DNA of 56,604 nucleotides, taken from contig JAEZQX010000378.1 of the NCBI GenBank assembly GCA_023441105.1, positions 1 to 56,604 on the forward strand, written 5' to 3'. This DNA is from Pseudomonadota bacterium. GTDB taxonomy: Bacteria; Pseudomonadota; Gammaproteobacteria; Burkholderiales; Burkholderiaceae. Under the pieces are notes generated by a model. The model had not been told where the DNA came from and did not search any database. It was given only the letters and a program-made list of their open reading frames with translations. Positions 7,466 to 15,242 of this stretch are shown here, in pieces. Numbering within the stretch: position 1 is the first letter of the stretch; the number at the start of each line of letters is the position of its first letter. The position numbers and the translations under genes are program-made.

Positions 7466-8473
7466 TCAGGCGTCGGTTTCATCCGAAGACGAGATCCGGA
7501 CTTCGCCTGCGACCTTCGGCAACAGCAGCGAGATCCTGGGTAGCGCGAACTCACGCAGGGCATCGATGGCAGCGCTGCGCAGTCGCTGCGCAATTGCCGT
7601 ACCCTCGCCGCGGCGAACGGCCACGACCAGTTCGCGGCGCATGGCGGGACCGGGCAACGGCAACACCCGCACGGCGCTCGGCTCCATCATCGACTTGATG
7701 CAGATCAACGGCGTCATGATCGTCCAGCCGAAGCCGCCGGCCACCATCCGCAGGGCCGCATCGGTGGTGTCGAACTGGAACCGACGAGCGGGAGCGATGC
7801 CGGCATGGTCGAGACACCGCGCGATCGCCGTGCCCATGTGGGCGTCGCGGCCGTACCGGATGAAGTCGAGCCTGCCCTCCAGCTTCCTGAGATCGCTCAC
7901 GGATCCGGCATGGGAGCCCGGCAGGACGAGGACGAACGGCTCGGAGAGAATCGATCGCGCGTCCACCTCCGGCGGTATCGCCGTTTCATCCGAGGTGACC
8001 ACGATGTCCGAAACGCGATCGAGAAGTGACTGATAGCGCGTTGCCTTGTATCCGGACGCAACCGTCCACTCCGCCGCCGCATCCCGCAGCGTGTTGAGTA
8101 CGTGCGGTCCGGCGGTGGATGCGAAGCTGTCCAGCATGCCGATGCGCAGCAACGGCATCCGACGCATGCCGCTGAAGCGGAACTCGTCTTCGAAGCGATG
8201 GGCGCTCTCGAGCAGAGCGGCCGCCTTGCTCCCCGCCGCTTGCCCGACCAGGGTCAACGCGGGCGGCCGCACCGACCGGTCGAACAGCCGGACAGCAAGC
8301 AATTGCTCGAGTGATGTGATCGCCTGTGAGACGGCCGCCTGACTGAGCCCCAGGCGCTCGGCCGCACCGGTCATCGTCCCCTCCTCGATCACGCACAGGA
8401 ATACCTCGAGAAGGCGAAGGTTGACGACCAACGGAGGCATGCCCGCGGACGGCTTCTGCTCGATGTCAGCCAT
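7466..8473 (-). CDS. LysR-family transcriptional regulator
   Basis: This 335-residue protein has an N-terminal LysR HTH at about 17-75 (NLRLLEVFLCVIEEGTMTGA, LSQAAVSQAITSLEQLL, RLFDRS). A type-2 periplasmic-binding-like effector domain runs from about 108 (LLRIGMLDSF) to the end. The ATG at 8473 is 118 bp from the divergent TauD-type gene at 8592. That gap carries a sigma70-like promoter and a 16-bp sequence repeated upstream of the converging operon at 22310, so this protein is the best candidate regulator of both. The basis for that assignment is proximity and the shared site only. Confidence 0.93.
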   Translation of the reverse strand: MADIEQKPSAGMPPLVVNLRLLEVFLCVIEEGTMTGAAERLGLSQAAVSQAITSLEQLLAVRLFDRSVRPPALTLVGQAAGSKAAALLESAHRFEDEFRFSGMRRMPLLRIGMLDSFASTAGPHVLNTLRDAAAEWTVASGYKATRYQSLLDRVSDIVVTSDETAIPPEVDARSILSEPFVLVLPGSHAGSVSDLRKLEGRLDFIRYGRDAHMGTAIARCLDHAGIAPARRFQFDTTDAALRMVAGGFGWTIMTPLICIKSMMEPSAVRVLPLPGPAMRRELVVAVRRGEGTAIAQRLRSAAIDALREFALPRISLLLPKVAGEVRISSSDETDA

Positions 8474-8491
8474 GCTGATCGGACTCCTGGC

Positions 8492-8529
8492 TTGCGGTCA
8501 GGTTCATACTGGCTTATAGTATCCATAAG
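8492..8529 (+). promoter_or_regulatory. Sigma70-like promoter with 16-bp shared site, operon A
   Basis: TTGCGG at 8492-8497, a 17-bp spacer and TATAGT at 8515-8520 form a good sigma70 promoter reading into the nine-gene operon at 8592. The -10 is embedded in TTATAGTATCCATAAG (8514-8529). The same 16 bases occur on the minus strand at 22463-22448, again at the -10 of a divergent-type operon. CTTAT (8513-8517) and ATAAG (8525-8529) are inverted repeats, compatible with binding by a dimeric LysR protein. Confidence 0.6.
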
Positions 8530-8591
8530 TAACTGCCGATGATGTCACCTGAGCGGCCGACAGCGCCGCCGACACCTGGAGATGACCATTC

Positions 8592-9503
8592 ATGGAAGCC
8601 CGGAGCGAACCCCTCACTGCCCCGCGCTCGTCTGAGCCGGCGGCGAGGATTATCCCCCTGGGGACACCGATCGGCGCCGAGGTCGCCGGAATCGATGCAA
8701 GTGCGCCGCTATCGGACGCTGCCATGCAGACGATCTGGAAAGCGCTGGACGACCACTCCGTCATCGTCCTGAGAGATCAGCACATGGCACCCGCCAGCCA
8801 GGTCGCACTGGCCCGGCGCCTGGGCGACATGCGCACCTCGTTTTATAACCGCTACAGCGTGCCAGGCCAGCCGGAACTGTCGGTCGTCTCGAACATCAAG
8901 GAAGGCGGCGAGTCCATCGGCATCGCCGATGCGGGCATGCTGTGGCACACCGACGCGTCCTACCTGAAGACACCGGACATGTACACGCTGCTCTACGGGA
9001 TCGAGATCCCGCAGCGGGATGGAAGAGCGATTGGCGACACCCTCTTCAGCAGCACCTGGTCTGCCTACGAGAGCCTGCCTGCCGGGATCAAGGATCGCAT
9101 CGCCGGCGCGCGCGCCATCCACAGCTTCACCGACCACCTGGAGAAGAAGCGCCAGGCCAACAACCTGAAGCGCGCGCCGCTCACCGAGGCCCAGAAGGCC
9201 GCGTTGCCCGACGTGGACCATCCGGTGGTGCGGACCCACCCGCGGACGGGCCGCCGCTGCCTCTTCGTGACCGAAGGCCACACCAGCACGATCGCGGGAC
9301 TCCCGGCGCAGGAGAGCGCGGAACTCCTCGGCCTGCTGTGGGACCAGATCCGCAAGCCGGAGTTCCACTACCGGCATAGCTGGCGCAAGGGCGACCTGGT
9401 GATCTGGGACAACTGCGCAGTTCAGCATCTCGCCATCTTCGACTACGGAGATACGCCCCGCCGCCTGCACCGGGCGGGAGTCATGGGTACGGTGCCCTAC
9501 TGA
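8592..9503 (+). CDS. TauD/TfdA-family Fe(II)/2-oxoglutarate dioxygenase
   Basis: A 303-residue cytoplasmic oxygenase expected to hydroxylate a substrate while decarboxylating 2-oxoglutarate to succinate. The facial triad is intact: WHTDASY (H119, D121) and the distal His in QHLAIFDY (H279). The 2-oxoglutarate Arg follows as R290/R294 in RRLHRAG, with the 11- and 15-residue spacing seen in TauD. First gene of operon A, 9 bp before a Bug receptor. The start was taken at the ATG in the family reading frame; the TGGAG upstream is a moderate ribosome-binding site. It resembles the other oxygenases of operons A and B (DAGxxWHTD, xLYxIEIP). The substrate may be a taurine-like sulfonate, an aryloxy acid or another carboxylate; none can be excluded. 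Confidence 0.92.
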   Translation: MEARSEPLTAPRSSEPAARIIPLGTPIGAEVAGIDASAPLSDAAMQTIWKALDDHSVIVLRDQHMAPASQVALARRLGDMRTSFYNRYSVPGQPELSVVSNIKEGGESIGIADAGMLWHTDASYLKTPDMYTLLYGIEIPQRDGRAIGDTLFSSTWSAYESLPAGIKDRIAGARAIHSFTDHLEKKRQANNLKRAPLTEAQKAALPDVDHPVVRTHPRTGRRCLFVTEGHTSTIAGLPAQESAELLGLLWDQIRKPEFHYRHSWRKGDLVIWDNCAVQHLAIFDYGDTPRRLHRAGVMGTVPY

Positions 9504-9512
9504 AGCGAGGGA

Positions 9513-10481
9513 ATGATGAAACCCTCGGTCCGTCTCGCACTGCTCTTCATCACCCTGGCTCTTGGCCTGCAGGCCGCGCACGCCGCTTATCCTGAGCGGC
9601 AAGTACGTATCGTGCTGCCGTATGCCGCTGGCGGCGGTGGCGACGTCCTGACCCGCTTGATCGGCGGGGCGCTCAGTGAACTCTGGAAGCAACCCGTCAT
9701 TACCGACAACCGGCCCGGCGCCGGCGCGACCATCGGCACCGACATGGTCGCCAAGGCCCCGCCTGATGGCTACACCCTGCTGATGACCGCTTCGACCATG
9801 GCGATCAGCCCGGTCGCCTATCCCCAGCTTCCCTATGATGTCCTGAAGGACTTCGCGCCGATCACCCTGGTCGCCCAGTCGCCCTACATCCTGGCGACCA
9901 ACCCGAAGCTGCAGGTAGAGTCGGTTTCCGAGCTGCTCGCGTTGGCGGGCAAGGAGCCGGGAAAGCTCAACTACGGCTCGCCCGGCAAGGGCACGGTGTC
10001 CCACCTGACCTTCGAACTGCTCCGCCACCGCACCGGAATGCAGGCGGCCGTCGTCTCGTACAAAGGCAGCAATCCGGCCCTCATCGCGGCCCTCGCCGGC
10101 GAGATCGACTTTGTCATCGATACGCCGGCGGCAGTCATGCAGCACGTCAACGCCAAGAAGCTGCGCGCTTTGGCGGTCATGTCGGCCAAGCGGGCGGAGA
10201 GCGTGCCGGAGATTCCATCAATGGCGGAGGCCGGCGTGAAGGATGTCGACGTGGTGGTCTGGTTCGGTCTGCTCGCCCCGGCCGGGACCCCGGCCGGGAT
10301 CGTCAAGAAGATCCAGGCGGATACAGCCAAGGTGCTCTCCTCGCCCGAGTTGGCGAGCCGGCTCAAGCAGAACGGTCTCGAAGTCGTCACGACGCAGCCC
10401 GAGGAATTCGCCGGCTACCTGCGCAGCGAAGTGGACAAGTGGGCCGATGTCGTGACCAAAGCCAATATCAAGTTCGACTGA
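9513..10481 (+). CDS. Bug/TctC-family periplasmic solute receptor (copy 3)
   Basis: A 322-residue Bug receptor with a Sec signal (MMKPSVRLALLFITLALGLQ, cleavage near HAAYP). The glycine-rich ligand loop is PYAAGGGGD at 36-44. Further hallmarks are VITDNRPGAGATIG, PDGYTLLMT, NYGSPGKGTVSHL, YKGSNPALIAALAG and LAPAGTPAG. A GCGAGGGA site precedes two adjacent ATG codons (9513 and 9516); either may be used. It lies 9 bp after the TauD gene, forming an oxygenase-receptor pair that recurs through the window. Its C-terminal end is 29 bp before the next oxygenase start. Confidence 0.92.
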   Translation: MMKPSVRLALLFITLALGLQAAHAAYPERQVRIVLPYAAGGGGDVLTRLIGGALSELWKQPVITDNRPGAGATIGTDMVAKAPPDGYTLLMTASTMAISPVAYPQLPYDVLKDFAPITLVAQSPYILATNPKLQVESVSELLALAGKEPGKLNYGSPGKGTVSHLTFELLRHRTGMQAAVVSYKGSNPALIAALAGEIDFVIDTPAAVMQHVNAKKLRALAVMSAKRAESVPEIPSMAEAGVKDVDVVVWFGLLAPAGTPAGIVKKIQADTAKVLSSPELASRLKQNGLEVVTTQPEEFAGYLRSEVDKWADVVTKANIKFD

Positions 10482-10510
10482 AGCGCGCGTTCACGGACAA
10501 CCCAGTAGCC

Positions 10511-11359
10511 ATGAACCTGCCTACCACCTTTCCAGACCGGCCGATCGGCGCCTTTGTCGACGGCGTCTCGCTGCCCGATCTCGAGCCGGATTCCTTCGAA
10601 ACGCTCCTGAAGCTGGTTCACGAACGCAGCGTCGTCACCATCCGCAGACAGACGCTCTCCCAGGCGGAACAGGTCGCCTTTGCCCGCCGATTCGGCGACC
10701 TGCAGAAGATCTTCATCAAGGAAGCGACCGCTCTCGAGTTCCCGGAGTTGTTCTTCGTTTCCAACGTCACGGAAAATGGACGACCGATCGGAAGCGCCGA
10801 CGCCGGGAAATTCTGGCACACGGATGGCGCCTACCTGGCGAAGCCGCACGCCCTTTCGATGCTCTATGCCATCGAGGTGCCGATGAAGGAAGGTGCCGCC
10901 CTCGGCGACACCTTGTTTGCCGGCATGGCAGCCGCCTACGATGCGCTTCCTGGCGACATCGCCCAACGCCTGGACGGACTCCGCGCCGTCCACAGCCTCC
11001 ATCATCGGTATGGTACCAAGGCCGGCGTCACCGACATGGCGCTGAGAGCCAAGGAGTTTCCCCCCGTATCGCATCCGCTCGTCGTCCACCATCCGGTCAC
11101 CGGGCGCAAATGCCTCTACGTCAGCGAAGGCTATACGACGCACATCGAAGGCATGCCGATGGCGGAGAGCAATGCGCTGCTCGAGATGCTGTGCGCGCAC
11201 GTCACGTCCGACCAGTTCGTCTACCGCCACACCTGGGCACCTGGCGACCTGGTCATCTGGGATAACCGCGCCACCCTGCACCGCGCGACCTTCGACTATG
11301 AGCCGACGCAGCGCCGATTGATGAGGCGGGCCACGGTCTCCGGCGAATCCCTGGGCTGA
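10511..11359 (+). CDS. TauD/TfdA-family Fe(II)/2-oxoglutarate dioxygenase
   Basis: This 282-residue oxygenase has an intact iron site: FWHTDGAY (H103, D105) and distal H257 in LHRATFDY, with 2-oxoglutarate Arg R268/R272 in RRLMRRAT. The ATG at 10511 was chosen because the upstream in-frame extension reads through the 3' end of the Bug gene and has no family similarity; its ribosome-binding site is weak. Third gene of operon A. It is followed by another TauD-type gene after 53 bp, so two oxygenases stand in tandem and may act on related substrates or in sequence. It is shorter at the N-terminus than its paralogue at 8592. Confidence 0.9.
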   Translation: MNLPTTFPDRPIGAFVDGVSLPDLEPDSFETLLKLVHERSVVTIRRQTLSQAEQVAFARRFGDLQKIFIKEATALEFPELFFVSNVTENGRPIGSADAGKFWHTDGAYLAKPHALSMLYAIEVPMKEGAALGDTLFAGMAAAYDALPGDIAQRLDGLRAVHSLHHRYGTKAGVTDMALRAKEFPPVSHPLVVHHPVTGRKCLYVSEGYTTHIEGMPMAESNALLEMLCAHVTSDQFVYRHTWAPGDLVIWDNRATLHRATFDYEPTQRRLMRRATVSGESLG

Positions 11360-11412
11360 ACCTGAATTGTCGCGACGGCCCCACGCAGACGGGGTCCCGC
11401 GTGAGGAGACGC

Positions 11413-12279
11413 ATGAACATCATTCCTTCCGGTAACGTCCCGCTCGGAGCGGAGATTGTCGGGTTGGACCTGAAGGAGGGTGTGTCGGAAGATGCGGCGG
11501 CGCGTGTCAAGCAGGCCCTGCATGAACACAAGGTCGTGGTGCTGCGGAACCAGCAGATCACGCCGGAACAACAGATCGACTTCTGCGCCCGATTCGGCAG
11601 CCTGGAGCCTCACATCCTGCCGCAATACCTGGTTCCCGGGCACCGGGAGCTGGTGCGCGTCTCGAACATTCTCGACGAGGCCGGACAGCCTATCGGCATG
11701 ATCGACGCCGGGCGGGTCTGGCACAGCGACGGAGCCTTCCAGGCGCGTCCGAACATGTACTCGATGCTGTACGCCATCGAGGTGCCATCGGATGAAACCG
11801 GACGGACGCTTGGCGACACGCTTTTTGCCAGCACGGTCGATGCCTATGACGCATTGCCGGAGGCGCAGAAGCGGCGGATAGGCGGCCTGCGCGGCGTCAA
11901 TTCACTGGCCGCCGTCTATGCATCGCTGCGCAGTCTGAACGTCGCAGCGAAACGCGCCCCTTTGACCGACGAGCAGAAGCGCGAGGTGGTCCATCCCGTC
12001 GTGCGCACGCACCCGGTGACGCAACGCAAGTGCATCTATGTCAGCAAGGCCGCGACGGCACGTATCGAGGAACTTCCGGAAGACGAGAGTCGCGAACTGA
12101 TCGACGAGCTGAGCGCTTGGTGTGTCCGGGAGGCGTTCGTCTACCGCCATCGCTGGCAGGTCGGCGACCTGCTGCTCTGGGACAATTGCTCTACGCAGCA
12201 TCTCGCCGTCGGAGACTACGCCCTGCCGCAACGCCGGCTGATGCACCGTACGACGGTTGGCGGCAGCGCGCCGTACTGA
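11413..12279 (+). CDS. TauD/TfdA-family Fe(II)/2-oxoglutarate dioxygenase
   Basis: A 288-residue oxygenase with H104/D106 in VWHSDGAF (Ser at the variable HxD position), distal H263 in QHLAVGDY and Arg R274 in PQRRLMHRT. The ATG at 11413 lies 3 bp after GAGGAGA; the GTG at 11401 belongs to that ribosome-binding region and is less likely. Its closest relative here is the oxygenase at 21438, the first gene of the converging operon. The two share YLVPGH, DAGRVWH, MYSMLYA/LYSMLYA and GDYALPQRRLMHR. Together with the common promoter site this points to duplication of a module between operons A and B. Fourth gene of operon A, 17 bp before the aldolase-like gene. Confidence 0.92.
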   Translation: MNIIPSGNVPLGAEIVGLDLKEGVSEDAAARVKQALHEHKVVVLRNQQITPEQQIDFCARFGSLEPHILPQYLVPGHRELVRVSNILDEAGQPIGMIDAGRVWHSDGAFQARPNMYSMLYAIEVPSDETGRTLGDTLFASTVDAYDALPEAQKRRIGGLRGVNSLAAVYASLRSLNVAAKRAPLTDEQKREVVHPVVRTHPVTQRKCIYVSKAATARIEELPEDESRELIDELSAWCVREAFVYRHRWQVGDLLLWDNCSTQHLAVGDYALPQRRLMHRTTVGGSAPY

Positions 12280-12296
12280 ACGGATCGGGAGAAGCC

Positions 12297-13016
12297 ATGA
12301 ACGTCAAGAAGAAGCTGGCGGGTGGGGAGGTCGCGACGATGGTGGCAGTCAACTACCCTTCGCCCGCATTGGTCGAATTCGTGGGCAAGCTGGGATTCGA
12401 CATCGCATTCATCGACTGCGAGAAGGGCAACGCTTCGGCCGAGCGCATCGAGGAGATGTGTCGCGGAGCCCGCGCAGCCGGCATCGCCGCGGTGGTCCGG
12501 CCGTGGATGAACGAGGATGGCCTGATCAGCCGCTATCTCGACCTGGGCGCCGACGGCGTCATGGTAGCGGCGGTCGAGCAGGCGGAAACTGCCCGGGCAC
12601 TGGTGTCGGCGGTGCGCTATTCGCGATTCCGGGACTTCGACGAGAAGCTTGTCATTGCGATGATCGAGTCGCCACGTGCGATCCGCAACCTTCCCGAGCT
12701 GCTTGCGGTGGAAGGTATCGACGTCTGGTTCGTCGGGCCCAACGACCTGGCGCATCGCATGGGCCACCCCGGGCGAGCCGACCTGCCGGAGGTGCAGGAC
12801 GCGGTGCTCTCGACGCTCGGTGCCATCAAGGCAGCGGGACGGACCGCGGGCACGCTGGCCAACGCCGGTGCTGCGCAGAAGGTCTTCGATGCCGGGGCAA
12901 GGCTCCTGATGACCAGGGTCACCGACCTGCTGGCGCAGGGTAGCAAGGACTACCGCCGGCAACTGCCCCGCGTGGAAGCGGCCGGTACTGCAACCAGATC
13001 GATGGAGAACCCATGA
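12297..13016 (+). CDS. HpcH/HpaI aldolase-like protein with Lys replacing the catalytic His
   Basis: This 239-residue barrel protein follows the HpcH/HpaI pattern: FIDCEKGNASAERI, VVRPW (Arg68), MIESPRAIRNL (metal Glu124) and VGPNDLAHRMG (metal Asp150). The motif that normally reads D-x-E-H-G has Lys43 in place of the catalytic His, so ordinary retro-aldol chemistry is doubtful, although the metal site is intact. The protein is shorter than the 294-residue aldolase at 4661. The ATG at 12297 follows GGGAGAAGCC; the longer frame upstream is antisense-free noise inside the oxygenase gene. The stop overlaps the next Bug start as ATGA. A citrate-lyase-beta or phosphate-free lyase role is possible. 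Confidence 0.85.
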   Translation: MNVKKKLAGGEVATMVAVNYPSPALVEFVGKLGFDIAFIDCEKGNASAERIEEMCRGARAAGIAAVVRPWMNEDGLISRYLDLGADGVMVAAVEQAETARALVSAVRYSRFRDFDEKLVIAMIESPRAIRNLPELLAVEGIDVWFVGPNDLAHRMGHPGRADLPEVQDAVLSTLGAIKAAGRTAGTLANAGAAQKVFDAGARLLMTRVTDLLAQGSKDYRRQLPRVEAAGTATRSMENP

Positions 13017-13993
13017 AATCATTGGCGTTGGCAACAGTCGCTGCGCTTTCCGCCCTGCTCGTGGTATTGACACCCGCCGGTTCCTCGGCTCAGACGTACC
13101 CCGACAAGCCGGTACGCATCGTCGTCCCCTACGTGGCCGGCGGCAACCTCGACGTCATCACGCGACTGTTCGCCAAGGCCCTCGGCGACGAACTTGGGCA
13201 TCCATTCATCGTCGACAACCGGCCGGGTGCGAACGGCAATACGGGAACCGAGCAGGTGGTCCATGCGCCGCCCGACGGCTACACGATTGCCATGGTCGCC
13301 GCCGGGACGATGACGATCAATCCGGCCCTCTACCGCACGATGCCGTTCGACCCGGAGCGGGAACTGCTGCCGATCACGCTGGTCGCATCGGGCCCCATGG
13401 TCCTGCAAGTCCATCCGTCCCTGCCGGTGAAGAACCTGGCGGAGCTGAGGGCCTATGCCAAGGCGAATCCGGGGAAGCTGAACTTCGGCAGCGGGGGAAA
13501 CGGGACGCTGTCGCATCTATCGACGGAGATGCTCAAGGCGCGTGCGGGGCTGGACATCGTTCACATCCCCTACAAGGGGACGGCACTTGCGGTGACCGAC
13601 CTCGTCGCCGGCCACATCCACGGCATGTTCGACACGCTCAGCACCGCTGCGCCACGCATCAAGGACGGCACGCTGCGCGGCATCGCGGTGACATCCCTGA
13701 AGCGGTCGGCGGTGCTCCCCGAAGTTCCCACCATCGACGAGGCAGGCCTCGAGGGCTATTCGGCAGATGCCTGGTCGGGGCTGGTGGCCCCGCTGAATAC
13801 GCCGCCAGCGATCATCGAGAAGATCCAGGCCGCGGTCGCCCGGATCGCGGCCAAGCCAGAGGTCCGGGAACGCCTCGAGGGCGTCGGCAGTGTCGCGGTC
13901 GGGTCGAGCTCCGCCGAGTTCGGGGACGTGATCCGGGCGGACAAGGCCAAGTGGGCCGAGGTGCTGAAGGTTTCAGGCGCCAAAGTCGAATAG
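13013..13993 (+). CDS. Bug/TctC-family periplasmic solute receptor (copy 4)
   Basis: A 326-residue Bug receptor. Sec signal MKSLALATVAALSALLVVLT with cleavage at SSAQT; ligand loop PYVAGGNLD at 39-47. Other family blocks are FIVDNRPGANGNTG, PDGYTIAMV, NPGKLNFGSGGNGTLSHL, HIPYKGTALAVTDLVAG and LVAPLNTPP. The start overlaps the aldolase-like stop by 4 bp (ATGA), so the two proteins are translated together. It is 37 bp before the tandem CaiB genes. The position inside operon A suggests that the ligand is related to the acids processed by the aldolase-like and CoA-transferase proteins, but this is inference. Confidence 0.92.
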   Translation: MKSLALATVAALSALLVVLTPAGSSAQTYPDKPVRIVVPYVAGGNLDVITRLFAKALGDELGHPFIVDNRPGANGNTGTEQVVHAPPDGYTIAMVAAGTMTINPALYRTMPFDPERELLPITLVASGPMVLQVHPSLPVKNLAELRAYAKANPGKLNFGSGGNGTLSHLSTEMLKARAGLDIVHIPYKGTALAVTDLVAGHIHGMFDTLSTAAPRIKDGTLRGIAVTSLKRSAVLPEVPTIDEAGLEGYSADAWSGLVAPLNTPPAIIEKIQAAVARIAAKPEVRERLEGVGSVAVGSSSAEFGDVIRADKAKWAEVLKVSGAKVE

Positions 13994-14030
13994 GACGCAA
14001 CCAGAGGATTTCGAGCAGGGGTTGGGCGAC

Positions 14031-15242
14031 ATGCAGGTACTTGAAGGAACGCGGATACTGGATTTCACTCGCCACATGTCCGGGCCCTACGCGACACTGC
14101 TGCTGGGCGACTTCGGCGCGGACGTTGTGAAGATCGAATCGATGCCCAGCGGTGATCCTGCCCGCCAGATCGGCACTGCGTTCATTGGCGGAGAATCCGG
14201 CGTCTTCCTGAACTGGAACCGCAGCAAGCGCAGCGTTGCCGTGGACATGAGGCGGCCCGAATCGAAGGAGATCATCGAGAGACTCGTGGTCTCCGCGGAT
14301 GTACTTGCCGAGAACTTCAGGCCCGGGGTGGCCGAGGAGATGGGCATCGGCTACGAGGCTGTGTCGGCCTTGAACGAAAGATTGATCTACTTGTCGATCT
14401 CCGCTTTCGGTCCGCGCGGCCCCATCGCCCGGTTTCCTGGGACCGATCCTGTCGTGCAGGCCATGTCCGGCGTGATGTCCATTACCGGCGAGGTCGGCGG
14501 GGGCCCCTTGCTGGTAGGCCTGCCGATCGCGGACTACACCGCCGCGATGGTGTCGGTGCAGGCTGTGTTGCTGGGGTTGCTGGCGCGTCACAAGACCGGC
14601 AAGGGCCAACGGATCGACGTTCCGATGGTCTCCGCGCTGATGTTCGGCTTGACGACGCGTCTCGCACAGTACTGGCTCACAGGCGAAGATCCTCGACCCG
14701 AAGGAAGCGCCCACAGCACGGTCGCACCATACCAGGTCTACAAGGCTAAGGATGGGAATCTCGTGGCCGGGGCGTGGACCGCGGAAACATGGCCCCGGTT
14801 CTGTTCAGCACTAGGCCTCGATTCGCTGGCAACAGACCCACGCTTTCGAACCAACAAGGACCGCATGACGAACCGCGCTGAACTGAACGGTATTCTGGAG
14901 CCGCTGTTCGCGAGCAAGACCCTGGTGCACTGGGAGGAAAGGTTCCACCATGCCAACGCGCTTTACGGACCTGTGTGCTCCATCTCGGAGGCGCTCAATC
15001 ATCCCCAGACGCAGGCCCTCGGGTTGGTGCAGACGCTGGACCATCCGACTGCGGGGCCGATTCCGGCCTTGGCCGTGCCGATTCTCATGAGTGAAACCCC
15101 GGGAGGCATCAAGCGGCCGCCTCCCCTCTTCGGCGAGCATACCGGGGAAGTGCTGAAGGAGATCGGTTACACGCCGGATGAAATCGACCGCATGGCAGGA
15201 ACCGGCGCCGTGCATCTCCACGGATTCCAGACGCGGCGATGA
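14031..15242 (+). CDS. CaiB/BaiF (class III) CoA-transferase
   Basis: A 403-residue CoA-transferase with the full family pattern: GTRILDFTRHMSGPYAT, ADVVKIE, NRSKRSVAVDM, AENFRPGV and the catalytic region FPGTDPVVQAMSG with Asp139. The C-terminal GEHTGEVLKEIGY motif is present. The ATG at 14031 is preferred to the TTG at 14022 because an AGGGG site is 8-10 bp upstream and the family begins at this residue. It is followed by a second, divergent CaiB gene with an ATGA overlap. Adjacent unequal CaiB genes occur in heteromeric enzymes such as succinyl-CoA:benzylsuccinate CoA-transferase, so a heterodimer is worth considering. Confidence 0.92.
   Translation: MQVLEGTRILDFTRHMSGPYATLLLGDFGADVVKIESMPSGDPARQIGTAFIGGESGVFLNWNRSKRSVAVDMRRPESKEIIERLVVSADVLAENFRPGVAEEMGIGYEAVSALNERLIYLSISAFGPRGPIARFPGTDPVVQAMSGVMSITGEVGGGPLLVGLPIADYTAAMVSVQAVLLGLLARHKTGKGQRIDVPMVSALMFGLTTRLAQYWLTGEDPRPEGSAHSTVAPYQVYKAKDGNLVAGAWTAETWPRFCSALGLDSLATDPRFRTNKDRMTNRAELNGILEPLFASKTLVHWEERFHHANALYGPVCSISEALNHPQTQALGLVQTLDHPTAGPIPALAVPILMSETPGGIKRPPPLFGEHTGEVLKEIGYTPDEIDRMAGTGAVHLHGFQTRR

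Noticed and set aside
8709..10145. 478-codon minus-strand frame over a TauD and a Bug gene
   Set aside because: Antisense shadow; both plus-strand genes are well supported by motifs and spacing.
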